A DNA stretch of 64,000 nt from NCBI GenBank assembly GCA_965214235.1, contig CBDCBH010000002.1, positions 930,001 to 994,000 on the forward strand, written 5' to 3'. Below are positions 18,219 through 25,997 of the stretch, piece after piece. The translations under genes were made by a program, and so were the position numbers. Below the pieces are notes generated by a model. That model was not told where the DNA came from. It saw only the letters and a list, made by a program, of their open reading frames with translations, and ran no database searches. Position 1 is the stretch's first letter. Every line of letters begins with the position of its first letter. The DNA comes from Ilyomonas sp965214235. GTDB lineage: Bacteria > Bacteroidota > Bacteroidia > Chitinophagales > Chitinophagaceae.

Positions 18219-18644
18219 GTGGATGATCAGGCAATTGGCAGGTCGAGAGGTGGACTGACAACAAAGATTCACTTAAGCACAGATGAGAAGGGAAGAATTA
18301 AAGCGATGGTACTAACAGGCGGACAAAGGGCAGATGTAAAAGCGTCTTTGGATCTGATGGGGGCAATGAAGCCGGAAAGAGTAATAGCCGACAAAGCATA
18401 CGATGCAGACTGGCTTCTGCATTATCTGGACAGTGAAGGCATTGAGGCTGTCATACCACCAAAGAGAAGCCGGTTACAGCAAAGAGATATGGACTACATC
18501 GCTTATAAACAAAGAAACGTCATTGAACGGACAATTAACAAACTCAAACAGTATCGTAAAATCGCTACACGCTATGAAAAAACGACTCTTTCCTTCCTCT
18601 CACTTTCTTTGCTGGCTGCCACTTTTATCAACCTAAATCTATAG
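18219..18644 (+). CDS. IS5-family transposase, ORF B (catalytic C-terminal part)
   Basis: 141 aa from a GTG; the frame is open from 18198. Contains IGRSRGGLTTKIHLSTDEKG, the second Asp region RVIADKAYDADWLLHYL and the Glu region YKQRNVIERTINKLKQYR, completing a DDE active site. Removing one A from the A7 tract (or adding two) joins it to ORF A as ...ALKNKETGKVDDQ..., whereas a -1 shift does not. A fused product by slippage is therefore more likely than free ORF B. Confidence 0.9.
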   Translation: MDDQAIGRSRGGLTTKIHLSTDEKGRIKAMVLTGGQRADVKASLDLMGAMKPERVIADKAYDADWLLHYLDSEGIEAVIPPKRSRLQQRDMDYIAYKQRNVIERTINKLKQYRKIATRYEKTTLSFLSLSLLAATFINLNL

Positions 18645-18680
18645 ATGTCAACACAACCTAAATCAATAAATCAATAAAAC

Positions 18681-19109
18681 ATGGAATGGAAGAAAAATTT
18701 AAGAGACCTCAAGCTGGAATATTTAAAAACGCACCATTATGACTTTTTCGTGCAGTCCGGCGGCTACCGCCAAAAACTGCCACAATACGGTGAAAGCACA
18801 AGGCTTCAACTTTTGACCGCGATTTACGACTTTTTAAAATATTCGAACTACTTCGTAAACCGCTCTTCGAAGCAATGCGAAACCCGGCGCGTAAACGGCA
18901 AACTTCGCGCGGTGTATTTTTCGCCGCCTTACGATCTGGTTTGCGTCATCAACGGGCAGTCCTTCAAAATAAAAGTTGTCTGGCCGGGCGAAGAGCCAAT
19001 TATGCAAACGATCGAAGATGGTTTTACCCACATCAGGGTTAGCAACATGAAATCTTTTCTTATGTGGCAAAAAGAGTTTTCAGCGCAGGAGGAAGTTAAA
19101 GCACAATAA
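18681..19109 (+). CDS. Hypothetical protein of the phage-like block
   Basis: 142 aa, soluble, mixed alpha/beta. It starts with a Lys-rich helix (MEWKKNLRDLKLEYLKTHHY); the middle GGYRQKLPQYGESTRLQLL and CETRRVNGKLRAVYF are conserved-looking and the end is a helix (NMKSFLMWQKEF). I do not recognise a family. It starts 22 bases after the IS end, so its upstream neighbours may have been removed by the IS. Same strand as the next eight genes. Confidence 0.65.
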   Translation: MEWKKNLRDLKLEYLKTHHYDFFVQSGGYRQKLPQYGESTRLQLLTAIYDFLKYSNYFVNRSSKQCETRRVNGKLRAVYFSPPYDLVCVINGQSFKIKVVWPGEEPIMQTIEDGFTHIRVSNMKSFLMWQKEFSAQEEVKAQ

Positions 19110-19158
19110 CCGTTTTTTAATTCAATATCCCTGTTTTATACAGGCAAAATACAGAAAG

Positions 19159-19515
19159 ATGAAATTCGATAAAGGCACGAGCGGCAACCCAAACGGACGA
19201 CCGCGAGGCAGTAAAAATAAAACAACCGAAGATCTGCGGCAATGGGTTATCGGCTTTATCTCAAGTAAGACAAAAAGCATAGAGCAAGATTGGCAAACTT
19301 TAGAGGCAAAGGATAGGTTGATCATGTTTGAACGCTTACTTAAATATTCTCTTCCATCATTGCAGGCAGTTAGCAACACGATTGACTTTGAGCAATTAAG
19401 CGATGAACAACTTGATAAGGTGATTGAAGAATTAAAAAAGACAGTCAACCATGAATCGAGAACAAAAAATAAAGGCGTTACGAGCCGTTTTAAGAGGCGA
19501 AAAATGTATACATGA
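19159..19515 (+). CDS. DUF5681-type phage protein
   Basis: 118 aa. The N-terminal block FDKGTSGNPNGRPRGSKNKT is the DUF5681 signature (F-x-x-G-x-SGNPxGRPxGSKN), found in phage and prophage proteins often encoded near terminase genes. It is followed by coiled helices (AKDRLIMFERLLKYSLPSL, FEQLSDEQLDKVIEELKK) and a basic tail. DNA binding in packaging is an inference from neighbourhood in other phages. The last 65 bases overlap the next ORF in another frame. Confidence 0.75.
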   Translation: MKFDKGTSGNPNGRPRGSKNKTTEDLRQWVIGFISSKTKSIEQDWQTLEAKDRLIMFERLLKYSLPSLQAVSNTIDFEQLSDEQLDKVIEELKKTVNHESRTKNKGVTSRFKRRKMYT

Positions 19516-19666
19516 CGCCTTTGTTCTTAATCCTATTATCAGCATTATTTTAGAGGATGATGATAGTGAGCGACCGTTATTTGACACGCTGACAGGACAA
19601 CGGTGGAACGAAAGTGAATATGATGCGTACTGCAAACGATACAATATTATTAGGGTTGATTTATAA
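19451..19666 (+). CDS. Small phage-region protein, paralogous N-terminus with the 19675 gene
   Basis: 71 aa. MNREQKIKALRAVLRGE resembles the start of the next protein (MTRQEKIKFLTGIIQGK), i.e. R-x-x-K-I-K-x-L-x-x-[IV][IL]-x-G. It overlaps the DUF5681 gene by 65 bases and ends 8 bases before its paralogue. Function unknown. The overlap lowers confidence, but the shared pattern supports it. Confidence 0.6.
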   Translation: MNREQKIKALRAVLRGEKCIHDAFVLNPIISIILEDDDSERPLFDTLTGQRWNESEYDAYCKRYNIIRVDL

Positions 19667-19674
19667 ACTGTTTT

Positions 19675-19956
19675 ATGACAAGGCAAGAAAAAATAAAGTT
19701 TCTAACGGGTATTATACAAGGCAAAGCTGCTATCAGTGATCTAACGGGCAGTAAGCACCGTTTTAAGTTTTGGCATGAAGCCGGCGCCGGGCTATGGAAG
19801 GATGATGCCGGCAATGTAAAAAGCAAGGATCAAATTAAAATTGATGTTCTTACTCATCACATTTTCAGTCTTCGTTCTTCAGTACCGATTGCTAAATGCG
19901 AAGAAGATGTTGACATGACACTTTGGACACCAGAACTAATAGAGAATAATTTTTAA
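19675..19956 (+). CDS. Small phage-region protein, paralogue of the 19451 gene
   Basis: 93 aa with the same N-terminal basic helix as the upstream ORF, then GSKHRFKFWHEAGAGLWKDD and an acidic C-terminus (EEDVDMTLWTPELIENNF). No known family recognised. Tight spacing on both sides suggests one transcript with the tape-measure gene. Confidence 0.65.
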   Translation: MTRQEKIKFLTGIIQGKAAISDLTGSKHRFKFWHEAGAGLWKDDAGNVKSKDQIKIDVLTHHIFSLRSSVPIAKCEEDVDMTLWTPELIENNF

Positions 19957-19974
19957 TCAATAAACAAAAAAACA

Positions 19975-20451
19975 ATGAAAAGTTTTTATGAGCCGATGCG
20001 ATCAACCTCGCCATTTCAGCAATTCGAGATCGCAAATTTGACAGTTACACAGCAGATGGCAAAAGAGCAAAGGCAGCAACAATGGGAGCAACTTGATACA
20101 GTTGCAAACGATTATTTAATTGGCTTGCTGGCACAACATTTCGTCAACCAAAAACAGAACGTGTTCGTTGGTCAGGTGGAAGGAATTATTTATGGTACAG
20201 AGGTACAAAATATATCAAATGCAGAACAAATGCAACGAGGTAGATTTCTGCTTGCAGAACTAAAAGCGATCGTTCTTTTTGAAGATGGCGAAACCCTCAG
20301 TGACAGACCGAATAAATACGAAGATTGGGAAACGAAGCGAAAATACAGTGTCGAATATGCCGCGTTGCGTGGAATACGAAGAGATTGCTCGGTAAATGAG
20401 CCGTTAGAAGTAATTGATTTAATCAAACGAAGGCAGCAAGAGCAAGACTAA
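19975..20451 (+). CDS. Hypothetical protein upstream of the tape-measure gene
   Basis: 158 aa, Gln-rich and helical (QQMAKEQRQQQWEQLDTVANDYLIGLLAQHFVNQ), no membrane segment. Its position directly before a tape-measure gene is where phages keep tail-tube or tail-assembly chaperone genes. That role is a guess from context only. Confidence 0.65.
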   Translation: MKSFYEPMRSTSPFQQFEIANLTVTQQMAKEQRQQQWEQLDTVANDYLIGLLAQHFVNQKQNVFVGQVEGIIYGTEVQNISNAEQMQRGRFLLAELKAIVLFEDGETLSDRPNKYEDWETKRKYSVEYAALRGIRRDCSVNEPLEVIDLIKRRQQEQD

Positions 20452-20535
20452 AATAATTATCTTTTTCCATTTATCTATTGTTTAGCCGGGTTGTGCCTAC
20501 ATCCTGGGTTTTACTAAAAAATTCAATATCAAATC

Positions 20536-22257
20536 ATGGCAAACTTTCAACCCATCGAAAAAATTTACAGTTTAAAAACAACCGGCTATGGCGATGTTCT
20601 TAACAACTTAAGCAGCCTTACAAAAGCTTTCGCGCAAATCCGCGCAGAAAAGGAAAAATTGAATGCACTAAGCAGCAAAATTGAAGACCCGGCGCAGCTT
20701 GCTAAAATCAACACAGAGTTGCAAACCCTTGCAGTGAGAGAGAAAGATGTGAGTGAGCAAATTAAAAACAACCTTGTTGTTAAGGATAAACTTGTTAAGC
20801 TTGAGAAGATGCAGACTGATGGCACTACGAAGGGCGTAAGTGCGTACATGAAACTGATCGCGGCTTACAAAGAAAGCAAGGTGGCGATGGAAGAAATAGC
20901 TGCTGAATTTGGTGATCAAAGTAACCAAGCATTGAAAGCGGCGGCAGCGTTTAAAATTTACAAAGATCAGGTTTTGGCAATTAGAAATCTGGGCAAAAGC
21001 GGCGGTGCTGCGCCCAGCGAAACACCGGTTGTAATTTCCACCACCAACGTTGGCGATATTGAGGCTGAACAAAATAGAGCGTCATCGGCAACCGGCACGG
21101 TGCAAAGTCCGCACGATTCGCAGGAAGTAGAAGATTTGCAAGCTGCCAATGCTTATTACGCCGCAAAAAAAGAAGGTAGTGCAATCGTAAAAGAAGCAAC
21201 CGTAGCCGAGCAGGCAGAGCTAACTACGTTACAACAGCTTGCCGAAACAATGGTCGTAGAGCAAGCTGAAATGGAGCGGCTGAATCTGGCCATCAAGGAA
21301 AACAAAGCCGCTTTTGATGCCGGAACAATCAGCGAAGAAAAATACCTTGCCAGCGCCACACTTTTGACCGAAGAGCAAAGCATACAAAAAGTAGTGTTGA
21401 GTGAAGCGCGTATTGCACTCAGCCAGGCAACCAAAGAACAGTTAGCAGCCGAAACGTCAATGAAGCAAATGGGTGTGCAGCTGGGGCTTTTGAGGCAGCA
21501 ATACCGCGACTTGACTGAAGCAGAAAGGCAAAGTGCAGCGGGGCTGGAAATGATCGGTAAAATCACGAAATTAGATGCCGAAATTAAGGTGCTTGACACA
21601 AGCATCGGCAATTCACAGCGCAATGTTGGTAACTATAGTGGTGCCATTAGTAAAGCATTTGGAAGGTTTACATCTTTCGATAGCATTATCGGCAAGTTGA
21701 TCTCAAATATTGGGCGCATGGGCATTCATTTTTTGGCTTTTTCGCTCATTATAAAAGGCGTTGAATTTCTGGTCGAAAAAATCAGTGAAGCTTTCGATAA
21801 AATGAGCGGCAAGTTTGATAAAGCCGCCGTTGCGTCAAAAGGTTTGCAAGATGCTTTGGCTGATGATACTTACAAAACAGCGGTTACTAATGTACAGCGG
21901 CTGGGCGTTGAGGTTGATTTGGCAAGCAAAGGTTTGTATAGCCAAAAAGAGGCATTGGATGATTACAATAAATCGTTGGGTGCGGCGTTAGGAACTGCCA
22001 ATTCTTTTGCAGATGTAGAAGCGAAATTAGCCGATAAAGACCGGGTGGATGCCTATGTAAAAGCGATGCTTTATAGAGCCGCTGCCGCTTCAATTCTAAA
22101 GGACGCGTCAGAAGCACTTGCAAAAGCGGCGATGGAAGATCAAAAAGATGTTGATGTACAAAAAAGTCCGCAAGGCAAAGTAATTTTTGGTAGAACGGGA
22201 TTAAAGAAAAATGCCGATGGCACTTATTCCGAAAGCAAAACAACAGCCGCAGATTAG
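20536..22257 (+). CDS. Phage tail tape-measure-like protein, N-terminal part (frameshifted gene)
   Basis: 573 aa, dominated by long heptad-rich coils (IRAEKEKLNALSSKIEDPAQ, LNLAIKENKAAFDAGTISEE, RQQYRDLTEAERQSAAGLEM) and one hydrophobic segment (HFLAFSLIIKGVEFLVEKI, about residues 397-415), the arrangement of siphovirus tape-measure proteins. It stops at TAG 22255-22257, while the -1 frame is open from 22194 and continues the coils to 24359. One extra T before the stop would restore a protein of about 1274 aa. It is either a decayed gene or a sequencing indel. Confidence 0.75.
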   Translation: MANFQPIEKIYSLKTTGYGDVLNNLSSLTKAFAQIRAEKEKLNALSSKIEDPAQLAKINTELQTLAVREKDVSEQIKNNLVVKDKLVKLEKMQTDGTTKGVSAYMKLIAAYKESKVAMEEIAAEFGDQSNQALKAAAAFKIYKDQVLAIRNLGKSGGAAPSETPVVISTTNVGDIEAEQNRASSATGTVQSPHDSQEVEDLQAANAYYAAKKEGSAIVKEATVAEQAELTTLQQLAETMVVEQAEMERLNLAIKENKAAFDAGTISEEKYLASATLLTEEQSIQKVVLSEARIALSQATKEQLAAETSMKQMGVQLGLLRQQYRDLTEAERQSAAGLEMIGKITKLDAEIKVLDTSIGNSQRNVGNYSGAISKAFGRFTSFDSIIGKLISNIGRMGIHFLAFSLIIKGVEFLVEKISEAFDKMSGKFDKAAVASKGLQDALADDTYKTAVTNVQRLGVEVDLASKGLYSQKEALDDYNKSLGAALGTANSFADVEAKLADKDRVDAYVKAMLYRAAAASILKDASEALAKAAMEDQKDVDVQKSPQGKVIFGRTGLKKNADGTYSESKTTAAD

Positions 22258-22520
22258 CGCAAAAGGATTTAGAGAACCGCGATAAAGTAACGGAAGACAA
22301 TAATAAGAAAACCCTATCTGTTGTTGAAAATTTTTACAAAAAAATCGGTGAAATTGAAAGCAAGTATAAGATAAAAACAGATGGCGAAGACAAAGCTAAA
22401 ACCGATGAGCTTACCACAGCGGAACAAAACGCGCTAAAGAAAATTGATACCCTTAATGATATTGCTTTAGCCAGGGAGAACACCCGCTACGAGGAACTAA
22501 AACAAAAGCAAAAACTTACT

Positions 22521-24359
22521 GTGCAGGATGAAGTTGATCATCTGGAAAACTTAAAAAACATCAACAGTCAGTATGACGCAGAGCGCATTGCAGCCATCAA
22601 GGGCAATAACGCTGAAGAGCAAAAATTTAGAGCGGAAACGGCTTTAAAAATCATCAAAAACACAGGGGATACTTTTGATAAAATAAAACAAATTCGACTC
22701 AAACATTACGAAGAGGAACGCGAAGAATTAAAAAAGCAATTTGAACAAACGCAAGCTGCTTACAAAAAACAATTTGACGATGAAGCCGGGCTGCTAAAGA
22801 AGCAATTTGAAAGTGGAACTGCAGACGGTACTTTGGAAAACGAAACTGTTCAAAAATCACCCGTTGCAAGCGAAACACAAAAAGCAATTTCTCAACAAGA
22901 TTTTGATGATACACAGATTCAGCGAGCGGAAAAATATTATGCCGATTTAGAATCTGCTGCCGAAAGGAACAAACAAGACTTAGCGAAGATTGATGAGGAA
23001 AAAAACGCCACCTTAAAAGCGCTGCAAGTGAAAGGTTTGTTAGATGGTATCAACATTCAGAAAGCGTTTTTGCAAGACATCGAAACAGCCAGCGAGAACG
23101 AGAATACGAAACGACTTATATCCGATGGCGCAGCCATAGTAAAACTTTATGAGAACCGCAAGTTAACCACGAAAAAACGCGAAGAAGAAATACAGGACAT
23201 TCAAAGAAAATATGATGAAGCCGAGTTGCAGCGATTAAAGGATAAAGCAGCTAAAGAAATTCCGATTTTAAATGCACTTTTTGCCGCCCAAATCATTTCT
23301 TTAAAACAGTATCAGGATGCCGTAGAGAAGTTACAGGCAGCCATCGCAAACGCAGAGAAGAACGTTGCGAGCAACATCAACTACAAAAAAGCAAAAACGC
23401 TTAAAGATCAGCTTAAAGATAAAGCCCCGCAGGAGCGGCAGGGAATACAAGGCATTGGCGAAACCATTGATGAAGAAGAAGGCGTTGACCCCAATTCAGC
23501 AGGTGGTAAAATATTGAGCGATTCATACGCTTTTGCAGATACCGCCATGAACGCTTATTTCGATAATGAGCAACGTAGGATCGAAAACAGTTTGAAGTTG
23601 CAGGAACGAATCCTTGATGCGCAGGAGCGTACAGCACTTTCACACGCGCAGTCATCAGCCGAAGCAGATACGATTGACAGGCAATACCAGGCAAAAAAAC
23701 TGCAAGCCGAAAAAGATGCGTTTAACAAACAAAAGAAACTGCAGCTTCAACAGGCAAAGGTTTCACTTTTTGAACAAATAGTAAATGCCTGGGCGGCTTC
23801 CTTTGAGTTGGGACCAATAGCCGCACCTTTTTACGCTGCTGTGATGACTGCCCTTGCATTCGGCAGATATACGCTTTCTGCATCGGCTATCAATGCACAG
23901 CAATTTGCGCGAGGTGGCAGGATTGACCATCCGGGCAATGGCAGGATTCGGGTAGATTCTAACATACCCACGCAGCCCAACGGCGATAATGTACTGGCTA
24001 CGGTCAGGCGTGGCGAAGTGATTTTAAACGAGCAACAACAAGCGAGGGCGGGCGGTGCTACCTTCTTTAAACGATTGGGCGTACCAGGCTTTGCAGATGG
24101 CGGCTTTGCCGGCAGTAGTCTGTCAAGCCTTAACCCTCATCCGTTTGCGCCGGATTTTCAGATAAGACATACATATTACGCAAACCAAAGTAGCGACAAT
24201 ACAATTGCCGATAAGCTCGATCTGATGCGTGATGATATGAATGCGCACCGAGCCGCAACCGATAGCCGCATCGATAGGATAGAAGTGCAGCAGGTAACTG
24301 CATCGGTGGTTAACGCCACAAAGAAATTGGTGAGGCAAGCAAACATTGGTAAACTATAA
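22521..24359 (+). CDS. Phage tail tape-measure-like protein, C-terminal part
   Basis: 612 aa from a GTG at 22521; the frame is open from 22194, and the true product is probably the continuation of the 20536 ORF. After coils (to about residue 440 of this piece) comes the tape-measure C-terminal pattern: small hydrophobic segment (GPIAAPFYAAVMTALAFGRY), ARGGRIDHPGNGRIRV, GDNVLATVRRGEVILNEQQQ and GVPGFADGGFAG. Ends with a helical tail (DSRIDRIEVQQVTASVVNA). Overlaps the next gene by 14 bases if that gene starts at 24346. Confidence 0.75.
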   Translation: MQDEVDHLENLKNINSQYDAERIAAIKGNNAEEQKFRAETALKIIKNTGDTFDKIKQIRLKHYEEEREELKKQFEQTQAAYKKQFDDEAGLLKKQFESGTADGTLENETVQKSPVASETQKAISQQDFDDTQIQRAEKYYADLESAAERNKQDLAKIDEEKNATLKALQVKGLLDGINIQKAFLQDIETASENENTKRLISDGAAIVKLYENRKLTTKKREEEIQDIQRKYDEAELQRLKDKAAKEIPILNALFAAQIISLKQYQDAVEKLQAAIANAEKNVASNINYKKAKTLKDQLKDKAPQERQGIQGIGETIDEEEGVDPNSAGGKILSDSYAFADTAMNAYFDNEQRRIENSLKLQERILDAQERTALSHAQSSAEADTIDRQYQAKKLQAEKDAFNKQKKLQLQQAKVSLFEQIVNAWAASFELGPIAAPFYAAVMTALAFGRYTLSASAINAQQFARGGRIDHPGNGRIRVDSNIPTQPNGDNVLATVRRGEVILNEQQQARAGGATFFKRLGVPGFADGGFAGSSLSSLNPHPFAPDFQIRHTYYANQSSDNTIADKLDLMRDDMNAHRAATDSRIDRIEVQQVTASVVNATKKLVRQANIGKL

Positions 24360-24693
24360 ATTTAAATCATCTTATATGGAAATAGACACACACAGCTTTA
24401 TGGACTGGCAATTACCACTGGTAAGCCTGCGCGTGGTGGCTGAAAACAATGCCATGCTGCGGGTGCTGATTGCCAACCAAATAACCATCATGGACAAGCT
24501 GAAGATTGACTATGCTTTTCCAGATATTGTTTTCAACGACATACTGCCAGTTGAGCAGCAAGCGAACCGAGAAGATCGTCTTTACGCTTTCGATTGCTAC
24601 GTTAAAAACATCAACACAATGGCAGATTTAATAATGGACAGGACAGAAGAGTATGCGCAATTACGAATAAGGATAAAGGGGAAGGAAGAATGA
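24346..24693 (+). CDS. Hypothetical protein after the tape-measure gene
   Basis: 115 aa, or 105 aa from Met11 at 24376 (MEIDTHSFMDWQLPLVSLRV), which avoids overlap with the tape-measure stop and is the more likely start. Helical with an acidic middle (YAFPDIVFNDILPVEQQANRED). Tail-proximal by position; function unknown. Confidence 0.6.
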   Translation: MVNYKFKSSYMEIDTHSFMDWQLPLVSLRVVAENNAMLRVLIANQITIMDKLKIDYAFPDIVFNDILPVEQQANREDRLYAFDCYVKNINTMADLIMDRTEEYAQLRIRIKGKEE

Positions 24694-24720
24694 GGAAAAA
24701 AGAGCTTTTTATTAAGTTGG

Positions 24721-25098
24721 TTATATTACGTGTCTTGCAATTAATATCGATATTACTATTGCTAGTATTGCTAATACGATTGTCCAAAAGAGAATTTTCT
24801 TACTAACCTTATAATTTTTAAAATCGAGATTTTTTTGATTTATAGTTTTAAATAATTCAATTCGCTTTTCTTTTGCCTTCTTTTTGTCAATAAGCTTCCA
24901 TGTAGGAGGCAACATTTTCTTTTGAAATAGTGTTATACCTTCCTCGTTAAGTTCTCTTAGAAAGAACTTTAACAGTCGTGCACGCGGTGTACCATTGACA
25001 ATAGGGTTATAAATCCCTTTATTAGTAAAATCTTCCCAGCTTAACTCATTGTATTTTACAAATGCATCAAGCACCGAAATTTTATTAATTTCTGACAT
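24721..25098 (-). CDS. Tail-anchored membrane protein beside the att site
   Basis: 125 aa: a soluble basic domain (KKKAKEKRIELFKTINQKNLDFKNYKVSKK) followed by one C-terminal transmembrane helix (ILFWTIVLAILAIVISILIA, about residues 101-120) with only a few residues beyond. Opposite strand to the phage-like genes and next to the attachment end, the usual place for late-acquired morons. Immunity or exclusion is speculative. The AT content is higher than in its neighbours. Confidence 0.65.
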   Translation of the reverse strand: MSEINKISVLDAFVKYNELSWEDFTNKGIYNPIVNGTPRARLLKFFLRELNEEGITLFQKKMLPPTWKLIDKKKAKEKRIELFKTINQKNLDFKNYKVSKKILFWTIVLAILAIVISILIARHVI

Positions 25099-25143
25099 AA
25101 TAAAAAGTTTACAGCCACCCTTAAAGCCACCTATCTAAATAAA

Positions 25144-25184
25144 AAATGGCTTTACACATTGATAATCAACACATAACGCCATTT
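25144..25184 (-). terminator. Hairpin downstream of the tRNA-like gene (element-borne)
   Basis: On the - strand AAATGGC (25184-25178) pairs with GCCATTT (25150-25144), with a small TTGATTATCAA palindrome in the loop, and is followed by TTT. It begins 8 bases after the RNA 3' end, on the element side of the 13-bp core, so the insertion appears to supply a new terminator. Confidence 0.6.
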
Positions 25185-25189
25185 GTAAC

Positions 25190-25202
25190 GCTGTAGGGGT
25201 AG
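25190..25202 (-). other. Putative attachment core (tRNA-like end)
   Basis: CTACCCCTACAGC on the - strand covers the 3' side of the T stem (CTAC), the acceptor 3' strand (CCCTACA) and two bases beyond. The same 13 bases lie at 37467-37479 on the + strand. Tyrosine integrases commonly use tRNA and tmRNA 3' ends, which agrees with the integrase at 35979-37316. Confidence 0.6.
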
Positions 25203-25361
25203 GACTCGAACCTACACGAGGCAGTTAGCTAAACACAAAAGCTTGGTGGTCAACCCCGGTCGGCCTAACACGAGTTTGGTCGGCTCTATGCTTAGTTTAT
25301 CCTGTTGTTCCTCACCCCCGAGACGAGAGGGTATGTCTGCCAAAGATTTCATCACCCCACA
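25192..25361 (-). ncRNA. 170-nt class-II tRNA-like RNA with a 99-nt variable region
   Basis: Read 5' to 3' on the - strand: acceptor TGTGGGG pairs with CCCTACA (one G.T); TG; D arm ATG/CAT with a Leu/Ser-type loop AAATCTTTGGCAGA; hairpin CCCTC-TCGTCTC-GGGGG in the anticodon position but with C, not U, at position 33; T arm GTAGG-TTCGAGT-CCTAC, fully canonical. Between them lie 99 nt closed by GAGG/CCTC, with an inner TAAAC.AAGC/GCTT.GTTTA helix and a GTTAG/CTAAC pairing that would make a pseudoknot. It is not a decodable tRNA as drawn. It is too short for tmRNA and has no tag frame. The type is unassigned; CCA is not encoded. Confidence 0.6.
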
Positions 25362-25408
25362 ATCTATAAGAACCTTTTTTGCAGATGCAATATTAAAGCA
25401 TTTCTTTT

Positions 25409-25430
25409 ATCGTCAATAAATCGTCAATAA
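25409..25430 (-). promoter_or_regulatory. Tandem 11-bp repeat in the promoter region of the tRNA-like gene
   Basis: ATCGTCAATAA occurs twice in tandem. On the - strand this gives TTGACG twice, the proximal one about 15-17 bases before TAATAT, a sigma70-like arrangement pointing at the tRNA-like gene. It lies in the 142-bp gap shared with the divergent Lrp gene and could also be an Lrp site. Confidence 0.4.
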
Positions 25431-25503
25431 ATATTTTAAAATTTTAGACATTGTTTAATCAATGAAAATTATATTTGGAAATTATCTAACTGAAAATACA
25501 ATC

Positions 25504-25980
25504 ATGAGCGCAAAACTGAATCTCGACAAATTAGATTTGCAAATTATGCAGGAAATGATGAACGATGCCGGAACATCGTACGCCGACCTTGGCAAAAAGC
25601 TTTTTGTTTCAGGCGGCACCATTCACGTACGCATAAAAAAATTACAGGAAGCCGGCATTGTAAAAGGCACAAAATTAAATGTTGATATGAAGCAATTGGG
25701 TTACGATGTAATTGCTTTTATCGGCATTTATCTTGAAAAAAGTTCATTGTACGATACGGTTGCCAAAGAGCTGAAAAAAATTCCTGAAATTGTTCGACTT
25801 AATTACACAACCGGCAATTACAGCATGTTTGCAGAGATTGTTTGCAAAAACATACAACAACTTCGCTTTGTGCTGCATGATGAATTACAAAAAATAAAAG
25901 GCATTGAACGCACCGAAACATTTATTTCGCTCGAGGAAAGTTTTGTGCGCGATGTAAGGGTAAATAAAGTTGATGGCTGA
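25504..25980 (+). CDS. Lrp/AsnC family transcriptional regulator
   Basis: 158 aa from the preferred ATG at 25504 (MSAKLNLDKLDLQIMQEMM); the frame opens at 25462, but those 14 residues are not family-like. Winged-helix N-terminus with recognition region GTIHVRIKKLQEAGIVKGTK, then the RAM ligand-binding domain (VIAFIGIYLEKSSLYDTV, NYTTGNYSMFAEIVCKN). Controls amino-acid metabolism genes in the family. The IS starts 4 bases after its stop, so it probably lost its native downstream neighbour. Presumed chromosomal, not element-borne. Confidence 0.9.
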   Translation: MSAKLNLDKLDLQIMQEMMNDAGTSYADLGKKLFVSGGTIHVRIKKLQEAGIVKGTKLNVDMKQLGYDVIAFIGIYLEKSSLYDTVAKELKKIPEIVRLNYTTGNYSMFAEIVCKNIQQLRFVLHDELQKIKGIERTETFISLEESFVRDVRVNKVDG

Positions 25981-25997
25981 TTAGGTTGTGTTGACAT

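Larger units (their letters stand above)
17810..18658 (+). mobile_element. IS5-family insertion sequence, copy 1 (849 bp)
   Basis: Ends GAGCGTGTTGACATCT (left) and, inverted at the right, GGTTGTGTTGACATCT form imperfect 16-bp terminal repeats, flanked by TA on both sides (17808-17809, 18659-18660), a plausible 2-bp target duplication. Two ORFs in different frames encode the transposase (DUF4096 part and DDE part), as in the IS427 group. The copy at 25984-26832 has the same length and identical ORF products. Seven further bases (TACTTAC) outside the left end are also shared by both copies. Confidence 0.9.

Noticed and set aside
22190..22260. Programmed -1 frameshift in the tape-measure gene
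   Set aside because: No canonical slippery heptamer or downstream pseudoknot was found; a single indel at the TAG is simpler.
25192..25361. Interpretation as tmRNA (ssrA)
   Set aside because: 170 nt is less than half of usual length, no tag reading frame ending in ALAA is present, and the D-loop GGCAGA is tRNA-Leu/Ser-like rather than the tmRNA GG-x-UUCGAC pattern.
25192..25361. tRNA interrupted by a group I intron
   Set aside because: The extra 99 nt lies in the variable region, not the anticodon loop, and is too short for a group I core.
18659..25983. Classic composite transposon mobilised by two IS5 copies
   Set aside because: The segment carries a chromosomal regulator and the att-bearing RNA gene, and the outer flanks show no shared target duplication beyond TA. 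Inversion between copies explains it better.
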